NCBI RefSeq assembly: GCF_903933125.1
Contig: NZ_CAIZIZ010000297.1
Location: 1 to 39,011 of the forward strand
DNA: 39,011 nucleotides
Reading direction: 5' to 3'
From: an uncultured Lamprocystis sp.
Lineage (GTDB): Bacteria; Pseudomonadota; Gammaproteobacteria; Chromatiales; Chromatiaceae
Shown here: positions 18,363 through 25,291 of the stretch, one piece after another
How positions within the stretch are numbered: the first letter of the stretch is position 1
How the letters are laid out: every line of letters begins with the position of its first letter
Position numbers and translations under genes: made by a program
The notes under the pieces: model-generated
The model's input: the letters and a program-made list of their open reading frames with translations, nothing else
What the model was told of the DNA's origin: nothing
Databases searched by the model: none

Positions 18363-18971
18363 GTGACAGAATTTGGAGTGCACCTGGACGAGGAGTTGAC
18401 CAACACGACCACGGACTGGGCGTGCTGGCCCGTGAATGCCGCGGTAGCGTCGTCAGCGCAGGGCGTTGCGCCGCCGGCGCCCGCCACTGACGCCGGCGCC
18501 GCCGCGGCGGGCGGGGCGCCGGACTGCCCCGATGCCAACCCCTACGGGCGGCTGTGCCGCGCGGCCAATGCGGCCGGGCCAGCGGAGGCGCAGTTGCTGG
18601 CGCAGTTGCTGGTGGAGCGGCTCAGTGCCCTGAACGGGGAGCAGACGCAGTGTGAGTCGCTGCTGGTGACGTTAACAGCGTTGGCCGCCGCCCAACGCCA
18701 ACAGGAGGCGCTGCAGCAGTTGCTCGGTTGCTATCGCGAGCCGATCGCGCAGTTGGTGCTGTGCCTGCGCAGGCGTCAGTGCGCCGACCCGCCGGGCGGC
18801 GCCGCGCCGCCGGGGGTGCCGACGCGGCGGCAGCGCGAAGAGCGCGTCATCCGCCACGTGCACGGGGTCGACGCCCTGGTCCAGTCGATGCTGCGGGGGT
18901 GGTGCGACGAGCGGGCGGCCGGCCGGCCCGCCGCCCCCCCGGCCGGAGGATCGGAGGTGGACCATGGCTAG
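18363..18971 (+). CDS. phage early protein, unknown
   Basis: The 202-residue product starts at GTG preceded by GGGAGGCGA. The N-terminal 50 residues are Ala/Thr/Gly-rich. The middle is helical with leucine- and glutamine-rich segments (EAQLLAQLLVERLSALNGEQ, AAAQRQQEALQQLLGCYREP), probably a coiled coil. A basic segment PTRRQREERVIRHVHG follows. I do not recognise a family. It ends with an 8-base overlap (ATGGCTAG) with the next gene. Confidence 0.55.
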   Translation: MTEFGVHLDEELTNTTTDWACWPVNAAVASSAQGVAPPAPATDAGAAAAGGAPDCPDANPYGRLCRAANAAGPAEAQLLAQLLVERLSALNGEQTQCESLLVTLTALAAAQRQQEALQQLLGCYREPIAQLVLCLRRRQCADPPGGAAPPGVPTRRQREERVIRHVHGVDALVQSMLRGWCDERAAGRPAAPPAGGSEVDHG

Positions 18972-19218
18972 CGCACCGTCCCTCACCCTGCGCGCCCTGC
19001 GCGACACTCTCACCGGCTACGCCGCCCTGCTCGGCGACGCCACCCCGATCGTCTATGCCCTGGATGGCGAAGGCAACTACGGGCTGCACGCCGGGGCCAT
19101 CACCGCCGGCTATCTCACCGCGACCACGACGTGCGATCCCCAGAGCGGGCAGATGTTACAACGCCTGCAGCGCCTGGAAGACGTGCAAGCGATCCCGCCT
19201 GACACCCCCTGGTGCTGA
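18964..19218 (+). CDS. small phage early protein, unknown
   Basis: The 84-residue protein has TLRALRDTLTGYAALLGDAT followed by PIVYALDGEGNYG. This is the pattern of small phage proteins of the 'LRDALxGLPDDxPVVYAxDxEGN' type, whose function is unknown. It overlaps both neighbours: the upstream one by 8 bases and the 50-residue gene downstream by 7. Confidence 0.65.
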   Translation: MASAPSLTLRALRDTLTGYAALLGDATPIVYALDGEGNYGLHAGAITAGYLTATTTCDPQSGQMLQRLQRLEDVQAIPPDTPWC

Positions 19219-19364
19219 TCCTGTGGCCGGCCGGCCATCCGCTGGCCACCCTCCTGGCCGGGGCACCGGACCCACGGGCGCTCGCGCAGCGGGTGGTGGA
19301 GGCGCGCGACGACGCGGGCGCGCTGTCCACCGCCGGGCCCGATGCCCTGGAGGTGCGGCCATGA
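19212..19364 (+). CDS. 50-residue coupled phage protein, unknown
   Basis: A GTG at 19212 inside the end of the preceding gene opens a 50-codon frame starting VLILWPAGHPLATLLAG and ending DALEVRP. Its stop overlaps the next start (ATGA at 19361). Without it there would be a 142-base hole in a region where every other junction overlaps, which supports it as a real gene. The function is unknown. Confidence 0.55.
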   Translation: MLILWPAGHPLATLLAGAPDPRALAQRVVEARDDAGALSTAGPDALEVRP

Positions 19365-19735
19365 GCTTTCACGTGCCCGAAGCCGACCGCATCCGGGTCG
19401 GCAAACTGGCCTCGTCGAGCGCGGACGGCAACAACGGCGCTTTCCTGCTGCGCGTGGGCAGGGATGGCCTGTTCGCCATCGCCTCCAGCGAGGGCGGTTG
19501 GGAACACGTCAGCGTCAGCCACGTGGACCGCTGCCCGACCTGGGACGAGATGGCCGAAGTCGCCGCGCTGTTCTGGGATCCGGAAGACACGGTGATCCAG
19601 TTCCGCCCGCCCGCCAGCGACTACGTGAACTGTCACCCTTATTGCCTGCACTGGTGGCGGCCGACCCATGCGGACCTACCGCGGCCCCCGATGTGGATGG
19701 TCGGCCCGCGCGCGGCGGCGGTGGCCCATGGCTAG
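19361..19735 (+). CDS. DUF7694-like phage protein
   Basis: The 124-residue protein contains SSADGNNGAFLLRVG, FAIASSEGGWEHVSVSH and CPTWDEMAEVAALFWDPED. VIQFRPPASDYVNCHPYCLH and a Trp-rich end (WWRPTHADLPRPP) follow. This is a well-conserved phage family that I know as DUF7694; its biochemical role is not established. The Cys/His pattern CHPYCLHWW might bind metal. ATG at 19361 is chosen from the ATGA overlap and the family N-terminus. Its stop overlaps the next start by 8 bases (ATGGCTAG). Confidence 0.8.
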   Translation: MSFHVPEADRIRVGKLASSSADGNNGAFLLRVGRDGLFAIASSEGGWEHVSVSHVDRCPTWDEMAEVAALFWDPEDTVIQFRPPASDYVNCHPYCLHWWRPTHADLPRPPMWMVGPRAAAVAHG

Positions 19736-19958
19736 CCCCCGTCGTCATCGGCGCCACCACTGGCCGGCGCGCCCGCGCGGGCTCAGTGCCCGGCGCTGGC
19801 CGCCGCGGCCGGCCGCGGTCCACCCCGACAGCCCGATCTATCGCGACTGTCTGCTCGCCATGGCGGCGGCCGAGCGCGCCAGCCGTGATGGCGCGCAGAT
19901 CGTCTTGCTTACCGCCCGGCCGAGCGGGCAGATCACCACCTCCTGGAGCCACCCATGA
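19728..19958 (+). CDS. small basic phage protein, unknown
   Basis: The 76-residue product begins with an extremely basic stretch (MASPRRHRRHHWPARPRG). A short amphipathic region follows (YRDCLLAMAAAERASRDGAQ, then IVLLTARPSGQI). The start overlaps the previous stop by 8 bases and its end overlaps the next start (ATGA). The charge suggests nucleic-acid binding, but no family is recognised. Confidence 0.5.
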   Translation: MASPRRHRRHHWPARPRGLSARRWPPRPAAVHPDSPIYRDCLLAMAAAERASRDGAQIVLLTARPSGQITTSWSHP

Positions 19959-20305
19959 AAGCCGACAAATACGGCACCATCGCCGCACAAATCCGCTACG
20001 AAGCCGGCTGGCTGCCGCCGACCGCCGCCGACCAACGCCGGCGCTTGCCCGCGCAGGACCCGACCGCGATTCCCGCGGCGGATGGCTGCGCGAGCTGCGC
20101 GCACCTCACCGAACCCGACCTGACCGCCGGGCGCAGCGCGTCTCCAACGTGCGCCCGGATGAGCCAGCTGGTGACCCGCCGCGGCAGTTGGTGCCCCCGC
20201 TATGCGCCGATCATGGACCTGCACCCGGCGCTGACGCCCGTCACCGACGCCATGATGAAGGCCATCCAACGCCGCGCCCGCCTGGCCGGAGGTCAGCATG
20301 ACTGA
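19955..20305 (+). CDS. phage early protein with cysteine cluster
   Basis: The 116-residue protein contains CASCAHL (about 45-51), then SPTCARM and GSWCPRYAP (about 63-83). This CxxC...C...C pattern is common in small phage proteins and could hold a zinc ion or iron-sulfur cluster. The ends are helical. It overlaps both neighbours (ATGA upstream, ATGACTGA downstream). The function is unknown. Confidence 0.55.
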   Translation: MKADKYGTIAAQIRYEAGWLPPTAADQRRRLPAQDPTAIPAADGCASCAHLTEPDLTAGRSASPTCARMSQLVTRRGSWCPRYAPIMDLHPALTPVTDAMMKAIQRRARLAGGQHD

Positions 20306-20543
20306 ATCCGCAAGCGCCTACGACCTCAGCAACCTGGCCCGCAACGGCCTGGATGCCGAAATCCAGTCCGGCTATCTGGCGCTGATCGGCCTGCACAGCG
20401 CCTGTGCCCGGCATTACCCGCCCAGCGTGCAGCGCGAGTGGCATCAGCGCCGCGCCGCCATCCTGCGCGATGACCTCACCGAGTGGATGGATCTCTACGG
20501 GCACGTGGTCGACAGCGGTGTGGGCACGGCGGTGGCGCCATGA
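20298..20543 (+). CDS. small phage early protein, unknown
   Basis: The 81-residue, mainly helical protein includes NGLDAEIQSGYLALIGLHSA and WHQRRAAILRDDLTEWMDLY. A good ribosome site (GGAGG) precedes its ATG, which overlaps the preceding stop by 8 bases. I do not recognise the family. Confidence 0.55.
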   Translation: MTESASAYDLSNLARNGLDAEIQSGYLALIGLHSACARHYPPSVQREWHQRRAAILRDDLTEWMDLYGHVVDSGVGTAVAP

Positions 20544-20629
20544 GCCGCCCGCTGTTCACCCTGACCTGTTGGTGCGCCGACCTCGCGCTGGTCGCGGCGC
20601 TGTTTCTCATCCTCACCTGGAGCCTCTGA
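20540..20629 (+). CDS. 29-residue single-pass membrane peptide
   Basis: An ATG overlapping the previous stop (ATGA) opens 29 codons starting MSRPLFTLTCW. They encode one hydrophobic segment (LALVAALFLILTW), and the stop lies one base before the DUF3164 gene's ATG. Perfect fit between two genes and a clean membrane helix argue for a real micro-protein. The role is unknown. Confidence 0.55.
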   Translation: MSRPLFTLTCWCADLALVAALFLILTWSL

Positions 20630-20630
20630 C

Positions 20631-21323
20631 ATGACTGACCTGACCCTGACCGCTGCCGCCCCCGCCATCCCCGCCATCCCCGCCGGCTACCTGGCCGACG
20701 CCCATGACCGGCTGGTGCCGCTGGCCAACATCCCCGACGCCGAGTTGCTGCGCAACGAGCTGGTGCACGGACTGCTGGGCATGGTGCGGACCACCCATGC
20801 CGACCTGGCCGCCCTGAAGGCCCAACTGCTCACCCGGGTCGCGGAACACGTCGCCCTGGTGGCCAGTGACTACGACGTCGACATCACCGGCAGCAACGGC
20901 AACTGCGCGCTGGTCAGCTACAACGGCCGCGCCAAGATCGAGCGGGTCAGCGCCGACCGCGTGGTGGTCGGCGAGCAGATCCACGCCGCCGAGGCCCTGG
21001 TGCGGGACTACCTGGCCGATGCCACCCGCGAAGCCGGCCCGGCGCTGATCGCCATCGTCGACCGCGCCTTCCGCCGCAACACCAAGACCGGGCAGTTGAA
21101 CGTCGCGCGGCTGTTGGACTTCGTCGCCGTCAAGATCGACGACCCGCGCTGGCGCAACGCCCAGCAAGCCATCCGCGACAGCTTGCAGGCGCAAGGCTCG
21201 GTGACCTACTTCCGCGCCTATGAGCGCGACGACATCACCCAACCCTGGCGGCAACTGCCGTTGGACTTCAGCGCCATCGCCCCGGCCGTGCCCGCGCCGG
21301 CCCCGGAGACCACCCATGGCTAA
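20631..21323 (+). CDS. DUF3164 family phage protein
   Basis: The 230-residue protein has the DUF3164 pattern of Mu-like phages. An opening with GYLADAHDRLVPLANIPD is followed by a helical middle (LLRNELVHGLLGMV, ALKAQLLTRVAEHV). A small beta unit comes next (YDVDITGSNGNCALVSYNGR, KIERVSADRVVV). The C-terminal helix carries FRRNTKTGQLNVARLLDF, and YFRAYERDD closes the domain. This family is almost universal in the early region of transposable phages, but its function is unknown. It ends with an 8-base overlap with the next gene (ATGGCTAA). Confidence 0.85.
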   Translation: MTDLTLTAAAPAIPAIPAGYLADAHDRLVPLANIPDAELLRNELVHGLLGMVRTTHADLAALKAQLLTRVAEHVALVASDYDVDITGSNGNCALVSYNGRAKIERVSADRVVVGEQIHAAEALVRDYLADATREAGPALIAIVDRAFRRNTKTGQLNVARLLDFVAVKIDDPRWRNAQQAIRDSLQAQGSVTYFRAYERDDITQPWRQLPLDFSAIAPAVPAPAPETTHG

Positions 21324-21597
21324 CACGCTGGAAACCCTCACCGATCACCTGTTCACGCAGCTCGCACGGCTCAACGACCCCCAACTCGACGACGCGGCCC
21401 TGCACGCCGAAATCGCCCGCGCCGGCGCCATGGGCCACACCGCGCGCGAGATCATCGCCGCCGGCCGCCTGGCGGTGGACGCCGCCAAGGCGCGCGCCGA
21501 CTTCCTGGCCGGCGAGCCCGGCCCCAGCGTGCTCGGCCTCGGCGGCGGCGCCGACGCCAGCCCGCCGCGGCCGCACATGATCAGCGGCGGGCGCTGA
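21316..21597 (+). CDS. small phage early protein, unknown
   Basis: The 93-residue protein contains LETLTDHLFTQLARLND followed by a helical segment (IARAGAMGHTAREIIAAGRL, then AVDAAKARADFLAG). This resembles a short helical phage family often found after DUF3164 proteins. The C-terminus is Gly/Pro-rich. No function is known. It starts in the end of the DUF3164 gene. Confidence 0.6.
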   Translation: MANTLETLTDHLFTQLARLNDPQLDDAALHAEIARAGAMGHTAREIIAAGRLAVDAAKARADFLAGEPGPSVLGLGGGADASPPRPHMISGGR

Positions 21598-21598
21598 C

Positions 21599-22534
21599 AT
21601 GGGGCGCCACTACACAGCGGAGATGCTGGAGTGGTTGCGCCAAGCGTATCGGGTCGACCGCCTGGTCGACCTGCTGCCGCGCTGGAACCGGCGCTGGGGC
21701 CGCAGCGACGGCCTGGTCACCCTCAAGTCCATCCTCTACCGTCATGGCATCAGTTCCGGGCGCCCGCCCGGCCTGCGCCCCGGCGAGGCGCGTGAGGGGC
21801 AGATGAGCCGCGTCTACACCGATGCGGAGTTGGACTGGCTGCGCACCCACCGGGCGCAGTATCCCCAGCCCGCGCTGGCCGCCGCCTTCGCCGCGCGCTT
21901 CGGGCGCGTGGTCGGCCCGGATGCGCTGGCGCAAGTGTGCATCAAGCGCGGCTATCGCGCCGGCGGCAGCGGCTGCTTTGTGCGCGGCACCCGGCCGTGG
22001 AATGCCGGGCGCACCGGTCAGCCCATGCACCCGAGCACCATCGCCGCGCAGTTCCCGCCCGGTAACCAGCCGCACACCTGGTTGCCGGTCGGCACCTACG
22101 CCCAAGACGGCTACGGCCGCTGGAAGGTCAAAGTCAGCGACAGTACCGGCGACCCCACCCGGCTGGCGCGGCGGGACTGGCGCTACGTCACTCGGCTGAC
22201 CTACCAGGATTACGTCGGGCCGATCCCGCCCGGCGGCTGCATCCTCCTGCTCGACACCGATGAGTACCATTGCATGGACCCCGACAACCTGATCTGCGTC
22301 AGCCGCGCCGTGTTGGCCCGGCTCAATCAAACCGGCTACAGCACCCTGCCGCTGGACCGCGCGCTGCGCCGCGCCGCGGTCGCCGCCGCGGTGCTGGTAG
22401 ACAGCGCCCACACCGCCGCCCGGCGCGCCGGGCTCAGTGCCAGGGCGCGGCGGCAACTCATCGGCGGCGGCGGGCCGTTCCCGGCGCTCACCGCGGCGGC
22501 CGCCGCGCTGGTGCGAGAGCCGGTGGCGATTTGA
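21599..22534 (+). CDS. HNH-like phage protein with two N-terminal DNA-binding repeats
   Basis: The 311-residue protein starts with two SANT/Myb-like modules, EMLEWLRQAYRVDRLVDLLP and DAELDWLRTHRAQYPQPALA. An HNH-type region follows (LTYQDYVGPIPPGGCILLLD, then DPDNLICVSRAVLARLNQTG). The framework IPPG...D.....NL is that of phage HNH/homing endonucleases. However, the catalytic histidine normally found in the V-x-H-x-D strand is not there (LLLDTDEY), so nuclease activity is doubtful. It may be a catalytically dead, DNA-binding descendant. Start ATG at 21599, one base after the preceding gene. Confidence 0.7.
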   Translation: MGRHYTAEMLEWLRQAYRVDRLVDLLPRWNRRWGRSDGLVTLKSILYRHGISSGRPPGLRPGEAREGQMSRVYTDAELDWLRTHRAQYPQPALAAAFAARFGRVVGPDALAQVCIKRGYRAGGSGCFVRGTRPWNAGRTGQPMHPSTIAAQFPPGNQPHTWLPVGTYAQDGYGRWKVKVSDSTGDPTRLARRDWRYVTRLTYQDYVGPIPPGGCILLLDTDEYHCMDPDNLICVSRAVLARLNQTGYSTLPLDRALRRAAVAAAVLVDSAHTAARRAGLSARARRQLIGGGGPFPALTAAAAALVREPVAI

Positions 22535-22543
22535 GGGAGAGGG

Positions 22544-22567
22544 GTCCGGCGGTTGCCGCCGCCGGAC
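22544..22567 (+). terminator. GC-rich hairpin after the early gene block
   Basis: GTCCGGCGG-TTGCCG-CCGCCGGAC forms a perfect 9-bp stem 10 bases after the HNH-like gene. No U-tract follows, so it could be a pause or processing site rather than a full intrinsic terminator. A 101-base gap here separates it from the next gene. Confidence 0.45.
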
Positions 22568-22635
22568 GGGCTGGTCCAGTAGGACACAACGGCCGTAGCA
22601 GGCCACAACACAGCGTAACAGTTGGAGTGAAGCAG

Positions 22636-23151
22636 ATGACCAAGCGTAGCAACTACGGGCTGGCGCCGAGCGCGTCGCCGCGGGGCGTGCCGGTGACGGT
22701 GGCGGCACCAGTGGCTGGACCGGATTTGACCGGGATCAACTGGAGCGGCCTCGGGCGAAGAAATGGCGGGCGCGGCAAGAACCCCATTGCGTTCGTGGGC
22801 ATGTCGACGACCAAGGCCACCGCCGACCACAAGTACACGACGATGATCGTGTCGTTCTACCTGCCAGCCATGCAGGTGATGGGGTGGCGCGTGGGTGACC
22901 GGGTCTTGGTGGGGCTGACCGCTGATCGGGCATGGGTTGTTGTGCGCCGCGTCACTGACGCGACTGGTTACAAGCTGTCGTCGCTGTCGTCGCGGCCCAA
23001 GGATACGCTGGTAGGGACGGTGACCTCGGCGAGCGTGCGCGTCCCGCATCCGGATGTTGGGCCGTGGCCGATGACCTACTGGAAACGCGAGGAGATCCAC
23101 ATCGACCTCGCGGGCGGGATGCTCGCCATCCCGCTGGCGGTGCTGTCATGA
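22636..23151 (+). CDS. phage protein, unknown, beta-rich
   Basis: The 171-residue protein has a glycine- and basic-rich N-terminus. Beta-type segments follow: YTTMIVSFYLPAMQVM, GDRVLVGLTADRAWVVVRRV, and LVGTVTSASVRVPH. The frame continues upstream to 22270, but ATG at 22636 is preceded by a purine stretch (GGAGTGAAGCAG) and is the first start after the gap. No family is recognised. The 3' end overlaps the next gene (ATGA). Confidence 0.55.
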   Translation: MTKRSNYGLAPSASPRGVPVTVAAPVAGPDLTGINWSGLGRRNGGRGKNPIAFVGMSTTKATADHKYTTMIVSFYLPAMQVMGWRVGDRVLVGLTADRAWVVVRRVTDATGYKLSSLSSRPKDTLVGTVTSASVRVPHPDVGPWPMTYWKREEIHIDLAGGMLAIPLAVLS

Positions 23152-23792
23152 GCGACACCACCACCGCCGACCTGATCGCCGCCGTTCAGGCCGCCATCAA
23201 CGCAGACCCGACGCTGAGCCAAGCCAGCGTGGCCGCCGCCCTGGACTACTCCCCGGCCGTGCTGGGGCAGATGATCAGCTTCATGCCCATCAAACCACAG
23301 CCCGAGCACACCGCGGAAGAATTGGCCAAGGCCGTGCGCTATCCGGACGGCGCCGCGTCGTGGGACCCGATCAAAGCCGTGCCGTACCGCTGTTACCCGG
23401 TCAAAAGTTACCCGGTCAAAACCGTCCGTGAGCCGATCACCCCCGATCCGCCCGGCGCCCAGCGCCGCGGGTCGGCGCCCGCGGGCACGGTGCGCTCCGG
23501 CCAATTGCTGGCCTTGCGCGCCTGGTGCCTGCGCCAGCCCGCCCCCTTCTTCCACGCCGACGCCCGGGCGGCCATCCCCGACCTGCACGGCAACTACCTG
23601 GGGCGGCTGGGGCGGCTGGGGCTCTTGAAGGTGCGGGTCATCAAGGCGCCCGGCCGCCGCCAGGAGTTCCAATGGCTGCTCGCCGTGCTCGCCTGGCCGC
23701 CGGTGCCGGCCGGGTGGCGCGCAGTCGCCAGCCCCTACCCGTGTCACCGGCTGGCGGTGCGGCCGGCCGCGACCCCGGAGACCCCAGCATGA
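23148..23792 (+). CDS. phage protein with helix-turn-helix and winged-helix-like parts
   Basis: The 214-residue protein has an N-terminal helix-turn-helix (TLSQASVAAALDYSPAVLGQ). A proline-rich linker with a short tandem repeat (CYPVKSYPVKT) follows; the repeat unit is 15 bases, GTTACCCGGTCAAAA. The C-terminal winged-helix-like part (LLALRAWCLRQPAPFFHADA, LGLLKVRVI, RRQEFQWLL) ends in a variable tail. A DNA-binding role is likely, but no family is recognised. It overlaps both neighbours by 4 bases. Confidence 0.6.
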   Translation: MSDTTTADLIAAVQAAINADPTLSQASVAAALDYSPAVLGQMISFMPIKPQPEHTAEELAKAVRYPDGAASWDPIKAVPYRCYPVKSYPVKTVREPITPDPPGAQRRGSAPAGTVRSGQLLALRAWCLRQPAPFFHADARAAIPDLHGNYLGRLGRLGLLKVRVIKAPGRRQEFQWLLAVLAWPPVPAGWRAVASPYPCHRLAVRPAATPETPA

Positions 23793-24250
23793 ACCGCCCC
23801 GACCTACGCGCCAAAGAGATCACCCTGATCCACATCGCCAAGGCCCACCTGGGCCTCGACGAGGCCACCTACCGCGCCCAGATCCAGCGCATCAGCCAGG
23901 GCCGCACCACCAGCAGCGCCGCGCTGACCGCGATGGAACGCGACCGCCTGCTGGCCGAATACCGGCGGGCCGGCTGGGTGCCGACCGCGCCCAAGCGCGC
24001 CGGTCGCGGTCCCACGGCGGCGGTGATGGAGCGGCGGGCGATGCTCACCAAGGTCAACGCCCTGCTCGCCGAGCAGCGCTTGCCCTGGGCCTATGCGGAG
24101 GCCATCCTGCGCCGCCAGCGCGGTATCACCGACACCACCGTGGCCTGTCCGCTGGCCCACACCACCGACGTGGAACTGCGCGGTGTCATCGCCGCGTTGC
24201 ATCGGCGGGGCAAGCGCCCGCCGCCGCCTGACCGGAGCCCGCCGCCATGA
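23789..24250 (+). CDS. gemA: GemA (Mu gp16-like) regulator
   Basis: The 153-residue protein starts MNRPDLRAKEITLIHIAKAH and includes LGLDEATYRAQI, a signature of the Mu gp16/GemA family (DUF1018). The typical RLLAEYRRAGW motif and a C-terminal GITDTTVACPLAHTTDVELR follow. In Mu, GemA affects host gene expression and DNA supercoiling. The position immediately before Mor is conserved. It overlaps both neighbours by 4 bases. Confidence 0.9.
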   Translation: MNRPDLRAKEITLIHIAKAHLGLDEATYRAQIQRISQGRTTSSAALTAMERDRLLAEYRRAGWVPTAPKRAGRGPTAAVMERRAMLTKVNALLAEQRLPWAYAEAILRRQRGITDTTVACPLAHTTDVELRGVIAALHRRGKRPPPPDRSPPP

Positions 24251-24702
24251 CCGACGACTTCCGCCTGCTGCCGCAAGACCCGCCCCGGGCCCCGCGCCCC
24301 GCGGCCGGACCGCGGCGCTTGCCCAGCGGGCTGGAGGCCCAGGTGCGGCGGCTCGGGCGCATCCCGGAGGATGAAGTGCGCTGGCCGGCGCACTTCGTCG
24401 AATACCTCGAAGTCGCCGTGGCCGGTCTGCGCGCCTTGCCGGCCGGCGCCCGTCCGCAGGAGCAGGCGCTGGCCGCGCTGGTCGCCATCGCCGCCTATGT
24501 CGGACCAGGGCGGGACTATTGGCCGTCCGCCGCGCACATCCACCGGGCGGCGCGCGACTGGCACATCTATCACTGCGAGTGGGATGGGCGCAACGCCGCC
24601 GCCATCGCCAAGCGCCACAACCTCACCGTGCGGATGGTGCACGTGATCCTGGCCAAGCAGCGGCAGTTTGCCAGGGAGGCGCGGGCGCGGCGGCGGGGGT
24701 AG
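24247..24702 (+). CDS. mor: Mor-like activator of middle/late transcription
   Basis: The 151-residue protein has the Mor/C family layout. A helical dimerisation region (HFVEYLEVAVAGLRALPAGA) is followed by DYWPSAAHIHRAARDWHIYH and a helix-turn-helix (DGRNAAAIAKRHNLTVRMVH, VILAKQRQ). In Mu, Mor switches on the middle promoter. Here it directly precedes the lysis and head genes, so it probably drives them. The stop codon TAG (24700-24702) is not its own: it is part of the GTAG foot of the adjoining REP element, so the insertion sets the C-terminus (RARRRG). Confidence 0.85.
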   Translation: MTDDFRLLPQDPPRAPRPAAGPRRLPSGLEAQVRRLGRIPEDEVRWPAHFVEYLEVAVAGLRALPAGARPQEQALAALVAIAAYVGPGRDYWPSAAHIHRAARDWHIYHCEWDGRNAAAIAKRHNLTVRMVHVILAKQRQFAREARARRRG

Positions 24703-24773
24703 GTTGGGGTGACGAAGGAACCCCAACATCCTCCGCCGCCTCCCGTTGGGGTTCCTTCGTCACCCCAACCTAC
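24699..24773. repeat. inverted pair of GTAG-headed REP hairpins (family B), copy 1
   Basis: Two REP units face each other. Each has GTAG, then GTTGGGGT, the loop GACGAAGGA and ACCCCAAC. The outer arms (24699-24727 and 24745-24773) are a perfect 29-bp inverted repeat with a 17-base spacer. Total length is 75 bases. The GTAG foot overlaps the mor stop codon. The strong stem could also terminate the Mor transcript. Confidence 0.95.
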
Positions 24774-24925
24774 GGCCTTTCCGTTCTTTCCTTTCTTTCC
24801 TCGCGAGGAAGACAACCGCGGTCGATTGGGGTAAGGAACGCACCCCCGCCGGGAGCCACGGACGGCCCCACCATCGGGGAAACGCACAGCCCCATTCCCC
24901 CCGCCGCACCCCTCATGCTAACGGC
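24774..24925 (+). promoter_or_regulatory. probable Mor-dependent promoter region upstream of lysis genes
   Basis: This 152-base gap between mor and the endolysin gene is where Mu-like phages place the Mor-activated promoter. It holds a polypyrimidine tract (TTCTTTCCTTTCTTTCC, about 24784-24800), an 8-base palindromic core CCTCGCGAGG, and a decayed REP unit (24821-24849). No sigma-70 -35 is evident, consistent with activator dependence. Confidence 0.4.
24821..24849 (+). repeat. decayed single REP unit (family B)
   Basis: GTCGATTGGGGTAAGGAACG followed by CACCCCC matches the family B unit at most positions, but with changes in the GTAG foot and stem. It looks like an older copy. Confidence 0.6.
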
Positions 24926-25291
24926 ATGAACACCGTCCCCTTCGTCCTCTCCGCGGCCTCCCGCCAGCGCCTTAAAGGCGTGCATCCGGACCTGATCCGG
25001 ATCGTGGAGCGCGCCATCACCCTCACCCCGGTCGACTTCAAGATCACCGACGGCGTGCGCAGCCCCGTAGGTTGGGGTGACGACGGAACCCCACCCTCCC
25101 CCGCCGCCGCCCGTTGGGGTTCCTTCGTCACCCCAACCTACCCGCTGTACGGGCGCATCGCCGTGGCGATGAAACAGGCCGCCAAGGATCTGAGTCTGCC
25201 GCTCGTCTGGGGTGGGGATTGGAAGTCCTTCAAAGACGGCCCGCACTTTGAACTGCCTGCCAACCACTACCCGGAGCCCCGTCATGGTTGA
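24926..25291 (+). pseudogene. M15-type peptidoglycan endopeptidase (endolysin) with catalytic segment replaced by a REP pair
   Basis: The 121-residue frame begins like phage M15 L-Ala-D-Glu endopeptidases (LKGVHPDLIRIVERAITLTP, then FKITDGVRS). It ends like them too (PLYGRIAVAMKQAA, WGGDWKSFKDGPHFELP), keeping the last zinc histidine (His107). Between them, residues 48-72 are exactly the 25 codons of a 75-base REP pair. The usual region with SRHLTGHAVDLA, which supplies the first His and Asp zinc ligands, is absent. The frame is preserved but the enzyme should be inactive. It is first in the lysis cassette and overlaps the holin-like gene by 8 bases. Confidence 0.85.
25067..25141. repeat. inverted REP pair (family B), copy 2, inside the endolysin gene
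   Basis: Length is 75 bases, as for copy 1. The left unit (25067-25095) has two substitutions (GACGACGG in the loop, CCCCACC in the stem); the right unit (25113-25141) is perfect. It begins on codon position 1 and ends on position 3 of the endolysin frame, reading VGWGDDGTPPSP through WGSFVTPTY. Confidence 0.95.

Noticed and set aside
22544-22567. Hairpin considered as a riboswitch or classical terminator
   Set aside because: There is only one simple stem without a U-tract; kept only as a low-confidence pause/termination site.
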